Assembly: GCA_030682755.1 (NCBI GenBank)
Contig: JAUXNR010000021.1
Coordinates: 1-16,242 of the forward strand
From: Flavobacterium sp.
GTDB taxonomy: Bacteria > Bacteroidota > Bacteroidia > Flavobacteriales > Flavobacteriaceae
DNA: 16,242 nucleotides
Direction of reading: 5' to 3'
Shown here: one piece after another, positions 1-5,972 of the stretch
Numbering within the stretch: the stretch's first letter is position 1
Layout: each line of letters begins with the position of its first letter
Position numbers and translations under genes: made by a program
Notes under the pieces: generated by a model
The model's database searches: none
What the model was told of the DNA's origin: nothing
What the model saw: only the letters and a program-made list of their open reading frames with translations

Positions 1-1
1 A

Positions 2-208
2 ATCGGTCTCAATCATTTGGATATCTATTACCAATCCGGTGAAAATTGGGATGATGCTCCGCTAGTTGCCAATGGTGCTTCTGATTTGTTTGTAAAAGTG
101 TTGGGTAAAAAAGGAGAACACTCCCGAGCTCTCTTTGGTGTTCACAAATTGCCCAGAAATTTCAGTGTGGGACTCACTGCTACATTTACGATAAAAACTA
201 CTGTTTGA
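2..208 (+). CDS. RidA/YjgF-family protein, C-terminal part (5' end outside window)
   Basis: The frame is open from the left edge and ends at TGA 206-208, giving the last 68 residues or so. The segment PLVANGASDLFVKVLG followed by GKKGEHSRALFGVHKLP resembles the second half of RidA-family (YjgF/YER057c/UK114) proteins. That half reads 'xPxVNGASDLFxEVFGxxGxHxRxAxGxxxLPxxxxVEVExxF' and ends in a final beta strand, here the hydrophobic stretch up to TFTIK. Family members are small trimeric enzymes that hydrolyse reactive enamine/imine intermediates of PLP enzymes, or related paralogues of unclear substrate. The catalytic Arg of true RidA should lie near the HSRALFG segment (an Arg is present), but the N-terminal half needed to tell RidA from paralogues is missing. 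A Crp/Fnr-type regulator gene follows after 47 bp on the same strand. No terminator is visible between them, so co-transcription is possible. Confidence 0.75.
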   Translation: MGLNHLDIYYQSGENWDDAPLVANGASDLFVKVLGKKGEHSRALFGVHKLPRNFSVGLTATFTIKTTV

Positions 209-255
209 TTCTCGTAAAAGGATGTAGAAAAAAATACCGTTATCAAAAAAAGTAT

Positions 256-762
256 ATGAAATCAATTATTGCTCTTTCTGAAAAAACCGTTACCCTTGAA
301 AGAAATGAATTTCTGAAGGTAAAAGGTAGCATTGACACCAATGTGTATTATGTTGAAAGTGGAAGTTTGCGGGTTTATATTTTGGATGATTTTGAAGAAC
401 AAATCATTCGATTTGGTTATAAAGACAATTTAATTGTTTCGTTAGATTCTTTTTTGACCGGCAAACCCTCTGAATTTTTTATTCAGGCTATCAAAAAAAC
501 AGTTGTAAAAATAATAACCAAACCACAAATTGACCAATTTCTAAAAGAAGAAGCTCATTCAAGTTTGTGGATTGAAATTTTGGAGGGCTTAGTTGTGCAG
601 CAAATGGAACGCGAAATAGACATCTTAACCAGCTCTCCTAAAGAACGGTATCAACGGGTATTGAAAAGGAGTCCGCAACTATTTCAAGAAATACCAAGCA
701 GGCATATTGCCAACTACTTACGAATGAGTGCTGAGACGCTTTCACGTTTAAAAAAGTCTTGA
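256..762 (+). CDS. Crp/Fnr-family transcriptional regulator with short C-terminal HTH
   Basis: A 168-residue protein. ATG 256 was chosen over the in-frame TTG 205 because the extra 17 residues are basic, have no family counterpart, and would almost touch the upstream gene. Residues 1-100 form a cyclic-nucleotide-binding-like beta roll, seen in the typical 'YYVESGSLRVYIL...EEQIIRFGYKDNLI' pattern. Residues 105-125 are the dimerisation helix. Residues 128-168 are a helix-turn-helix, with PSRHIANYLRMSAETLSRL as its core. The recognition helix carries E160-x-x-S163-R164, the FNR-type signature that reads TTGAT half-sites; CRP itself uses RExxGR for TGTGA. There is no N-terminal Cys cluster, so it is not an Fe-S oxygen sensor like E. 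coli FNR. The protein stops right after the recognition helix and lacks the usual C-terminal wing, which is common in Bacteroidetes proteins of this type. A TTGAT-N4-ATCAA palindrome overlaps its stop codon. The ligand is unknown. Confidence 0.85.
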   Translation: MKSIIALSEKTVTLERNEFLKVKGSIDTNVYYVESGSLRVYILDDFEEQIIRFGYKDNLIVSLDSFLTGKPSEFFIQAIKKTVVKIITKPQIDQFLKEEAHSSLWIEILEGLVVQQMEREIDILTSSPKERYQRVLKRSPQLFQEIPSRHIANYLRMSAETLSRLKKS

Positions 763-772
763 TTTGCATCAA
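759..772. promoter_or_regulatory. Perfect FNR-like palindrome TTGAT-N4-ATCAA
   Basis: TTGAT (759-763), TTGC, ATCAA (768-772) is an exact match to the FNR-box consensus. It overlaps the stop codon of the Crp/Fnr-type gene and lies 46 bp before the DinB-family start. The ExxSR recognition helix of the neighbouring regulator is the type expected to read TTGAT, so this may be its operator for the downstream gene. Including the outer C/G pair (758/773) the arms are 6 bp, so a weak RNA hairpin is the alternative. No T-run follows directly, which argues against a simple terminator. Confidence 0.45.
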
Positions 773-818
773 GATTTATTGTACTCCTTTTTTAGACCTT
801 TGCTGAAATATCGGAAAT

Positions 819-1370
819 ATGGAATCTGAAAAACTATTACAATCGCTTATTGAGCAAACTAGACTAAACAGCAACCGAGTGGCACAGCTCAAAAGCCACA
901 CTTTGGCCACATTAACTTGGAAAGACGACCCCAATTCTTGGAACATTTTAGAATGTTTGGAACATTTGAATTTGTATGGTGCTTTTTATTTGCCAAAAAT
1001 AGAACGTGAAATTAAAAATTCAACATCGCAAAGCGAAGCTGAATTTAACCCTGGTTTTTTGGGTAATTATTTTGCTCAAAGTATGCTTCCCAAAGAGAAA
1101 ATGGTTAAAATGAAGACTTTTAAAAGCAAGAATCCAATTCATACTTCGTTGGACAAAAACGTGCTTGACACCTTTTTGGCTCAGCAGTTGCACCTTATTG
1201 ACTTGTTGAACCAATCACGAACCGTAAGTTTGAACCACGTTAAAATTGCAACTACTCTTTCGAGTTTACTGAAACTTAAATTGGGTGACACGTTTCGTTT
1301 TTTGATAAATCACAACAGCAGGCATTTACACCAAGTGGATGGGATTCTGGCAAAAATGGAACGTATGTGA
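819..1370 (+). CDS. DinB-family protein (DinB_2 type), putative metal-dependent hydrolase/transferase
   Basis: A 183-residue protein from ATG 819. It has the helical DinB/YfiT layout. The first helix pair contains SWNILECLEHLNLYG with H49, and the last helix contains H165 and H169 (pattern HNSRHLHQ). Together these give the three-His metal site typical of the superfamily: one His after the 'W(s)xxExLxHL' motif and an HxxxH near the C-terminus. The N-terminal third matches the 'WxDDPNSWNILECLEHL' style common in Bacteroidetes DinB_2 proteins. Known members include bacillithiol S-transferases and thiol-dependent detoxification enzymes, but most have no assigned substrate, and none can be inferred here. 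The gene is 56 bp downstream of the Crp/Fnr-type regulator, on the same strand, with an FNR-like palindrome in between. This suggests either an operon or direct regulation by that protein. Confidence 0.8.
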   Translation: MESEKLLQSLIEQTRLNSNRVAQLKSHTLATLTWKDDPNSWNILECLEHLNLYGAFYLPKIEREIKNSTSQSEAEFNPGFLGNYFAQSMLPKEKMVKMKTFKSKNPIHTSLDKNVLDTFLAQQLHLIDLLNQSRTVSLNHVKIATTLSSLLKLKLGDTFRFLINHNSRHLHQVDGILAKMERM

Positions 1371-1448
1371 TTTTGTTCAGCATTAAAAAAACAGAGCAAA
1401 ACAGTCAAACGAATTCTTTCTTTTCAATAAATTCATTATTTTTGATTC

Positions 1449-1456
1449 TAAATTTG
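1449..1456 (+). promoter_or_regulatory. TANNTTTG promoter element abutting the sigZ start
   Basis: TAAATTTG fits the flavobacterial -7 element TANNTTTG exactly and ends only 5 nt before the sigZ ATG, which would give a leaderless or nearly leaderless mRNA. No TTG is found at the 17-23 nt spacing expected for the -33 element, so only half of the promoter is supported. Confidence 0.3.
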
Positions 1457-1461
1457 ACGGT

Positions 1462-2037
1462 ATGAACTGTAATGTTCCTGAGCTTTGGTCTGAACACCAA
1501 AACGCTTTACGTTTTTTTATTCAAAAACGAGTTTCAGACACTCAAGATGTTGAAGATATCCATCAGGAGGTATTGCTGAAAGTATATGATTTTTGCATGC
1601 ACAAACAAGGAGTGCGTAACGTCAGATCATGGTTGTTTCAAATTGCATCCAACACCATTGCAGACCACTACAGAAAGCAATCCAAAAAAACGGGTATTCA
1701 AGAAAATCACGAATGGACTGAATTTGACAAAGAACCCACCGCTTATGATGAAGCCGATGCTTTTGTGTTGCCTCTTTTAAATTTTCTACCCGAAAAATAT
1801 GCCGTTCCCGTGAAACTTGCCGACATTGAAGGCAAAAAACAACAAGAGATTGCGAGCCTGCTCAACCTCTCCTTGCCTGCTGTAAAATCACGAGTACAAC
1901 GCGGCCGACAACTCCTTATGCAAGAGATATACACGTGTTGTCATATTGAAACCGATGCCAACGGAACGCTACTTTCGTTTCAAATAAAAGACAGCTGTGC
2001 ACCCCTTCAAAAGCTCCTAAAAACGGAGCTTAAATAA
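1462..2037 (+). CDS. sigZ: RNA polymerase ECF sigma factor, SigZ family
   Basis: A 191-residue protein from ATG 1462, the only usable start. Region sigma-2 spans about residues 8-75: QDVEDIHQEVLLKVY is the DxxDxxQE-like 2.2 helix, and NVRSWLFQIASNTIADHYRK covers 2.3/2.4. Region sigma-4 spans about 100-155, with the HTH around QQEIASLLNLSLPAVKSRVQRGRQLL. A SigZ-type C-terminal extension follows, beginning with vicinal C159-C160-H161 and continuing with the 'IETDANGTLLSF' strand to C179. No anti-sigma factor gene is adjacent, so the Cys-containing tail may itself be regulatory (inference). The next gene, 70 bp downstream, encodes an ArsI/CadI-family metalloenzyme, so a heavy-metal or metalloid response is the likely role. 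A hairpin at the very end of the gene may separate the two transcripts. Confidence 0.88.
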   Translation: MNCNVPELWSEHQNALRFFIQKRVSDTQDVEDIHQEVLLKVYDFCMHKQGVRNVRSWLFQIASNTIADHYRKQSKKTGIQENHEWTEFDKEPTAYDEADAFVLPLLNFLPEKYAVPVKLADIEGKKQQEIASLLNLSLPAVKSRVQRGRQLLMQEIYTCCHIETDANGTLLSFQIKDSCAPLQKLLKTELK

Positions 2038-2044
2038 TTTTTTT
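2011..2044 (+). terminator. Hairpin plus T-tract at the 3' end of sigZ
   Basis: AAGCTCC (2011-2017) and GGAGCTT (2025-2031) form a perfect 7-bp stem with a 7-nt loop. The stem overlaps the last codons of sigZ; a T7 run begins 7 nt later (2038-2044) and a T8 run follows. The gap between stem and T-run is long for a strong intrinsic terminator, so it may only attenuate transcription into the downstream gene. Confidence 0.4.
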
Positions 2045-2054
2045 GCTTTTTTTT

Positions 2055-2079
2055 GCATCTTTTTTATAACTATTTCGTC
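2055..2079 (+). promoter_or_regulatory. Candidate ECF sigma-dependent promoter before the ArsI/CadI-type gene
   Basis: GCATC (2055-2059), a 16-nt T-rich spacer, and CGTC (2076-2079) resemble the ECF promoter pattern (-35 ending in AAC, -10 CGTC, spacer 16-17). The -35 half is imperfect. A transcript would start near 2086, about 22 nt before the ATG at 2108. The position right after a SigZ gene is suggestive, but the motif for this sigma subfamily is not known to me. Confidence 0.3.
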
Positions 2080-2107
2080 ATGGTAGTATACTTTAAAAAA
2101 TACAATC

Positions 2108-2506
2108 ATGAAACGATTTCACGTACACTTAAAAGTAACTGATTTAGAAATCAGTAAAAACTTCTATACTGCTTTATTTCAACAAGCACCCGTTGTAGAA
2201 AAAAATGACTATGCAAAATGGCTGTTAGACAATCCCGCCTTGAACTTTGCCCTTTCTGTTACCAAAGACCAGCCCGGCATTGAACACCTTGGTTTTCAAG
2301 CCTCAGATGAAACAGAACTTGCTCAACTCTATCAAAACATGAAAGAGGCAAAAGGTACTGTTCTTACTGAAGGTAACTGCACCTGCTGTTATGCCAAAAG
2401 TGAAAAATCATGGCTAATAGATCCGCAAAGTGTTCCTTGGGAGGTTTTTTATACGCATGGTGCCGCAACAGTTTATGGCTCCGGCATAGCACTTCCAAAA
2501 AATTAA
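2108..2506 (+). CDS. ArsI/CadI-family heavy-metal/metalloid resistance metalloenzyme (VOC fold)
   Basis: A 132-residue protein from ATG 2108, of the vicinal-oxygen-chelate (glyoxalase/dioxygenase) superfamily. It follows the ArsI/CadI family closely: MKRFHVHLKVTDLEISKNFY at the N-terminus, then YAKWLLDNPALNFALS, then GIEHLGFQ with H60. Next come C91-T-C93-C94-Y and KSWLIDPQSVPWE with E112, and the chain ends soon after ATVYG. Likely metal ligands are His5 or His7, His60 and Glu112. The adjacent C93-C94 pair corresponds to the vicinal cysteines that bind trivalent organoarsenicals in ArsI, the Fe(II)-dependent C-As lyase. CadI homologues are cadmium-induced, so the substrate cannot be fixed from sequence alone. 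It lies directly downstream of sigZ with a possible ECF promoter in the 70-bp gap. It is followed, 66 bp later, by an unrelated exported peptidase gene. Confidence 0.88.
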   Translation: MKRFHVHLKVTDLEISKNFYTALFQQAPVVEKNDYAKWLLDNPALNFALSVTKDQPGIEHLGFQASDETELAQLYQNMKEAKGTVLTEGNCTCCYAKSEKSWLIDPQSVPWEVFYTHGAATVYGSGIALPKN

Positions 2507-2572
2507 CATCGCTATCGGTCACAAAAGCAAGCGTAATTCGTCAAAATTATAATCACATCAAAAAACATCATC

Positions 2573-3952
2573 ATGAAAACAACAGTTCTTTTTTTTGCAA
2601 TTCTTTGGTCAGTAACCAACATTGCACAGTCAAAATTAGACACATTAACCTATCAAAAGTACCAAAACAAGCGGTTTACAAAAGTGACCTTTGATACTGG
2701 CTTTAATGACAGTCTCATAGTCAATACGTTAAGTTTGGAAGAAAAAATTGAAGCTTTGAGTACTGTTTGGCATGAAGCCAAATTCAATTTTGCAAACTTT
2801 GATTTAATTCCAAACGTAAATTGGGACAGTTTGTATCGGGCTTATTTGCCAAAAATTATGGCCACCAATCACATTATGGAGACTTATGGAGTATTGATGC
2901 AATTCAATCAACATTTAAGAGATGGACACACCCGAATTTTGCCTCCTTTGTATCATTTTCGAAAAGAAAAATTTAATGTTGTGCCAATTCATTTTAAATA
3001 TATTGATGGTAAGGCTGTTGTCTATCAAATAAAATCTAATGATCCTTCCTTTAAAGAAATACAAAAAGGAATGATTTTAGAAAAAATTGACGGTATTCCG
3101 GTGCAGCAGTATATTCAAAAAAATATCAGTCCGACCTTACATTTTTCGACGGTGCAAGACAGTATTGGAAGAATTTACCATTATGAATTACTTACCGGTG
3201 CAGAAAATTCAAAAGTTGTTTTAGACTTTAAAACTGCCAATGGTAAAACGTTGCAAAAAACGCTATCCCGTAAACCTTTTGAATGGAAAAGCAACACTCC
3301 GGTTAGTTATTCTGTTTTACCCGGAAACATCGGACATCTTGTTATTGACAGTTTTGTGGATGAGGTCACCTTTACAGCCTTTAAAGAGTACTTTCCTGCA
3401 ATCACCAAAACAGCAGGGTTAATCATTGACATTCGTCATAACGGTGGCGGAAACAGTCATTGGGGTCATGAGATAATCGGTTATTTAACAGCACAACCTT
3501 TTTATCCGTCTATGACTTTGATGAATGAATACCACCCGGTTCATCGGGCTTGGGGAGGTGATGCTATACAAGCCAAAAAAATAGCCTATGACTGGAAACC
3601 TTATCAGAATGAGGTTTATACTAAACCTATTGTTGTACTGATAAGTGAGTTGACCTATTCAGCTTCTGAAGATTTTTGTGCAGCTTTTATCACCACTAAA
3701 CGAGGTATTTTAATGGGAACCGCTACGGGAGGTAGTACGGGACAGCCATTAGGTTATACTTTACCGGGAGGAGGTATCGGATTTATATGTTCGAAACGTG
3801 ATGCGATGTATGACGGCACAGAATTCGTTGGTCTTGGTATCCAGCCAGATATTGAAGTAAAACCAAGTATTGAAGGTTTGCAAAAAGGGAAAGATGAAGT
3901 GTTGGAGGCCGCTTTAAATTATTTAAAAAAAAATAAAACCATCAGCAAATGA
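2573..3952 (+). CDS. Exported S41-family (tail-specific protease/IRBP-like) serine peptidase
   Basis: A 459-residue protein from ATG 2573. The N-terminus (MKTTVLFFAILWSVTNIAQS) is a signal peptide, with cleavage probably near residue 20. Residues 55-125 form the helical N-terminal S41 segment with the conserved HLRDGHTRI. Residues 135-230 look like a PDZ-like module (FKEIQKGMILEKIDGIPV). Residues 250-440 are the peptidase core: GHLVIDSF, then LIIDIRHNGGGN (285-294), then TYSASEDF with the likely nucleophile Ser363, then GTATGGSTGQP and a C-terminal GIQPDIEV motif. The architecture matches Bacteroidetes 'S41 family peptidase' proteins, which are periplasmic or surface proteins and not the CtpA processing protease itself. 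The substrate is unknown. The next gene starts inside its stop codon (ATGA, 4-bp overlap), so the two are translationally coupled. Confidence 0.9.
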   Translation: MKTTVLFFAILWSVTNIAQSKLDTLTYQKYQNKRFTKVTFDTGFNDSLIVNTLSLEEKIEALSTVWHEAKFNFANFDLIPNVNWDSLYRAYLPKIMATNHIMETYGVLMQFNQHLRDGHTRILPPLYHFRKEKFNVVPIHFKYIDGKAVVYQIKSNDPSFKEIQKGMILEKIDGIPVQQYIQKNISPTLHFSTVQDSIGRIYHYELLTGAENSKVVLDFKTANGKTLQKTLSRKPFEWKSNTPVSYSVLPGNIGHLVIDSFVDEVTFTAFKEYFPAITKTAGLIIDIRHNGGGNSHWGHEIIGYLTAQPFYPSMTLMNEYHPVHRAWGGDAIQAKKIAYDWKPYQNEVYTKPIVVLISELTYSASEDFCAAFITTKRGILMGTATGGSTGQPLGYTLPGGGIGFICSKRDAMYDGTEFVGLGIQPDIEVKPSIEGLQKGKDEVLEAALNYLKKNKTISK

Positions 3953-4863
3953 AAAAACTAATTTTACTTCTATTTCTTTTTCTATACTGTCAAGCACCTG
4001 CTGCAATTGTTTTAGATTCCACTTTTATAAAGACAACAGATCAAGTCGCTTTGTTTGTTAAAACCATTGGAGAGGGTCAGCCGATCCTCTTTATTCATGG
4101 AGGTCCAGGATCATCTTGTTTGTATTTTGAAAAAGGAACTGCCGGAAAGCTTCAATCATTAGGACAGTGGTATTTTGTTGACCAAAGAGGAAGCGGAAGA
4201 TCGGAATCAGCTACTACCAATAATTACAGTCTTGATCGGGTGGCACTTGATTTTGAAGAGGTTCGCATCCAACTCGGAATTGCCAAATGGACTGTAGTGG
4301 CTCACTCTTTTGGAGGTATTTTGGCGACTCAATATGCTGTGTTATATCCAAACAGTATTGACCGATTGGTTTACTTAAATGCTACTGTAAGCTTACCGGA
4401 TTCTGTAAACAGTTTGGTAAACTATATGGAAGAACATTTTACCGATATCACTGCAGAAGATATCCAATTCATGAAAGACCCACAACAGAAGCTCACAGAA
4501 CGCTTTGGAAAAGCCTTTGGTATTTTACAAAGCAAAGACCTGTTGTACCAAACCCAATTTGAATCTCGCAAAAGCTTTGAACGGGATCAACAATGGATGC
4601 AGTCTGTAAAACTGAATTGGGATTTTGCCGGTAAGGTTTTCCAACATGAAGAGTACTTGAAGTCTTATGCTTCTCAGACCAAAAGCATTTCCTGTAAAGT
4701 GTTAGTAATTAGCGGACAGAAAGATAGGGTGATTGGTGCGGATCATCACTCATTCATTGAAGCACCAGAAACAACAGTTCACCTTTCAGAAGGTTCGCAT
4801 GGCCTTTATATGGAAAGAACGCTTGAGCTTTTTAGTGTTTTAAACTCTTTTTTTAAACAGTAG
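3949..4863 (+). CDS. Exported alpha/beta hydrolase, proline iminopeptidase-like (S33 family)
   Basis: A 304-residue protein whose ATG overlaps the stop of the S41 peptidase gene by 4 bp. Residues 1-19 are a hydrophobic signal peptide ending in QAPAA. A Cys at position 14 is preceded by Tyr, a poor lipobox, so ordinary signal peptidase cleavage is more likely. The alpha/beta-hydrolase motifs are in order: oxyanion HGGPG (50-54), DQRGSGRS (78-85), nucleophile elbow AHSFGG with Ser120, acid D259 in SGQKDRV, and catalytic H284 in EGSHGLY. HGGPG with DQRGxGxS is the signature of prolyl aminopeptidase-like S33 enzymes, although related esterases share it. The elbow has Ala in place of the first Gly of GxSxG. 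The pairing suggests a two-enzyme periplasmic peptide-degrading unit (inference). Confidence 0.85.
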   Translation: MKKLILLLFLFLYCQAPAAIVLDSTFIKTTDQVALFVKTIGEGQPILFIHGGPGSSCLYFEKGTAGKLQSLGQWYFVDQRGSGRSESATTNNYSLDRVALDFEEVRIQLGIAKWTVVAHSFGGILATQYAVLYPNSIDRLVYLNATVSLPDSVNSLVNYMEEHFTDITAEDIQFMKDPQQKLTERFGKAFGILQSKDLLYQTQFESRKSFERDQQWMQSVKLNWDFAGKVFQHEEYLKSYASQTKSISCKVLVISGQKDRVIGADHHSFIEAPETTVHLSEGSHGLYMERTLELFSVLNSFFKQ

Positions 4864-4880
4864 TTGCTTTTAAATATCTA

Positions 4881-4918
4881 GGATTTTTAGATTGTTGGAT
4901 TTTTAGATTCTTTGATAT
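4881..4918. repeat. 8-bp-period tandem repeat (RGATTNTT), copy 1
   Basis: GGATTTTT, AGATTGTT, GGATTTTT and AGATTCTT follow one another (4881-4912), then a decayed TGATAT. The same octamer family occurs at 10943-10987 between bioA and bioD. It fills part of the spacer between the hydrolase gene and the recX promoter. Function unknown. Confidence 0.6.
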
Positions 4919-4923
4919 TGAAA

Positions 4924-4956
4924 TTGACTTTTACTATTGATTAAAATGTATTTTTG
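4924..4956 (+). promoter_or_regulatory. Flavobacterial-type promoter of recX
   Basis: TTG (4924-4926), 22-nt spacer, TATTTTTG (4949-4956) fits the flavobacterial consensus TTG-N17-23-TANNTTTG. Transcription should begin around 4962-4965, just upstream of the chosen recX start at 4979. This excludes the earlier in-frame starts (TTG 4937, ATG 4946), which lie inside the promoter. Confidence 0.6.
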
Positions 4957-4978
4957 TGCTTCTGCTTTGTTTGGCATT

Positions 4979-5449
4979 ATGGATAAAAATCTTTCCTATA
5001 CAGATTATTTAAAAAAACTGGAATACTACTGTGCATATCAGGAACGGTGCCATCAGGAAGTGGTGCAAAAACTTCGTTCGTTTCCGTTAACCCCTTTGGA
5101 GCAAGATGAAATTGTGGTGCATTTGATTGCTCACAACTTTTTAAACGAAGAGCGGTTTGCCAAAACTTTTGCCATCAGTAAGTTTCATCAAAAAAAGTGG
5201 GGCAAGGTTCGCATTCAAAATGAATTGAAACAACGGCAACTTACAGATCGGTTAATTCAATTGGCGTTGCGGGACATTCCTGATGAGGAATATGAAACCA
5301 CCTTTGAACAACTGGCTGCCAAAATCTGGGAAACTACAGCAGAACGCAATGCCGTAAAAAAATTCAAGAAGTGTTGTGATTACTTACTTCGTAAAGGTTG
5401 GGAAGCTGATTTGGTGTATGCTAAAATAAAAATGCTTTCGGGGAGGTAG
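4979..5449 (+). CDS. recX: Regulatory protein RecX
   Basis: A 156-residue protein using ATG 4979, chosen because earlier in-frame starts fall within the promoter and add a non-conserved, hydrophobic extension. RecX is a cytoplasmic modulator that binds RecA filaments and inhibits or remodels recombination activity. Family features are visible: repeated three-helix units, LEYYCAYQERCHQEVVQKL near the N-terminus, the signature HNFLNEERFAKTFA (52-65), then FHQKKWGKVRIQNELKQRQL (69-88), and a C-terminal KCCDYLLRKGWEADLVYAKI helix pair. The length is normal for RecX. recA is not in this window. The gene has its own promoter and is followed by a 25-bp tandem repeat, with no obvious downstream operon partner. 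Confidence 0.92.
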   Translation: MDKNLSYTDYLKKLEYYCAYQERCHQEVVQKLRSFPLTPLEQDEIVVHLIAHNFLNEERFAKTFAISKFHQKKWGKVRIQNELKQRQLTDRLIQLALRDIPDEEYETTFEQLAAKIWETTAERNAVKKFKKCCDYLLRKGWEADLVYAKIKMLSGR

Positions 5450-5450
5450 G

Positions 5451-5525
5451 GCTTCGACAAGCTTAGCAGGACATTGCTTCGACAGGATTAGCAGGACATT
5501 GCTTCGACAAACTCAGCATGACAGA
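5451..5525. repeat. Three tandem 25-bp repeats (GCTTCGACAAGCTTAGCAGG type)
   Basis: Units at 5451-5475, 5476-5500 and 5501-5525 all begin GCTTCGACA and share AGCA-GACA in the second half. The middle copy differs in the AAGCTT segment (AGGATT) and the third reads AAACTCAGCATGACA. Each complete unit can form a small GCTT/AAGC hairpin. The array starts one base after the recX stop codon. The sequence resembles an intergenic repeat I recall from many flavobacterial genomes (TTCGACAAGCTCAGCATGACA). There is no spacer variation, so it is not a CRISPR. Confidence 0.85.
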
Positions 5526-5972
5526 GCGTTTTTGAATTGTAATGATGTTAAGTACTAAGAAAAGTGCAACATCGCACATTTGCGATATTTATAACAGAAC
5601 ACAATTCTATGCAGGATGTCTGTCTCAAAAAAAAATCGACAAAATACACAAATTCTACAAACCAAACCCTAACATTCTACGTACTTCTCAACAGAATTTA
5701 AAAAACTCTAAGCAGGTATTACTTTTAAGCTATAAAAAATGTTTAATTCATAACATTTTGTGCATTTTGTCGATTATTTTGGTTATTATTCAATTGAATT
5801 AAAAAAACATTGAATTATGTACATCAAAAATAGAAAATAAATGTCGTTTAACGACTTTATGGGTTATTTATCGGAAAAAAGATAAATCTTGCCATTTAGT
5901 ATAGAACTTTGTAGCTCCAAATTCAACCCCTAAGAGTTTTTAATTAATTAATAATGAAAAACTTATAAAACC
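5526..5972. other. Long intergenic region before the T9SS protein gene
   Basis: No convincing gene is seen in these 447 bp. It contains three inverted repeats: ATCGCA-CATT-TGCGAT (5571-5586), ATTCAATTGAAT (5788-5799) and the 13-bp odd palindrome GTCGTTTAACGAC (5843-5855). A near-match to the -7 promoter element, GAACTTTG (5904-5911), lacks a correctly spaced TTG. If it is used, the mRNA leader of the downstream gene would be about 55 nt and AT-rich. An 86-codon open frame at 5542-5802 has no recognisable features. Confidence 0.5.

Noticed and set aside
205..255. TTG start at 205 for the Crp/Fnr-type gene
   Set aside because: The 17-residue extension is basic, lacks family similarity and begins within the stop region of the upstream gene. 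ATG 256 fits better.
5451..5525. CRISPR-like array
   Set aside because: The three 25-bp units are directly adjacent with no unique spacers, and no cas genes are near.
5542..5802. 86-codon open frame in the gene-free region, with a hydrophobic C-terminal tail
   Set aside because: It is Lys/Asn-rich AT-driven sequence with no family resemblance, starts just after a repeat array and has no promoter. A small membrane protein cannot be excluded, but there is no positive evidence.
5904..5911. Promoter element GAACTTTG before the T9SS gene
   Set aside because: It has one mismatch to TANNTTTG, and the nearest TTG is only 12 nt upstream, outside the 17-23 range.
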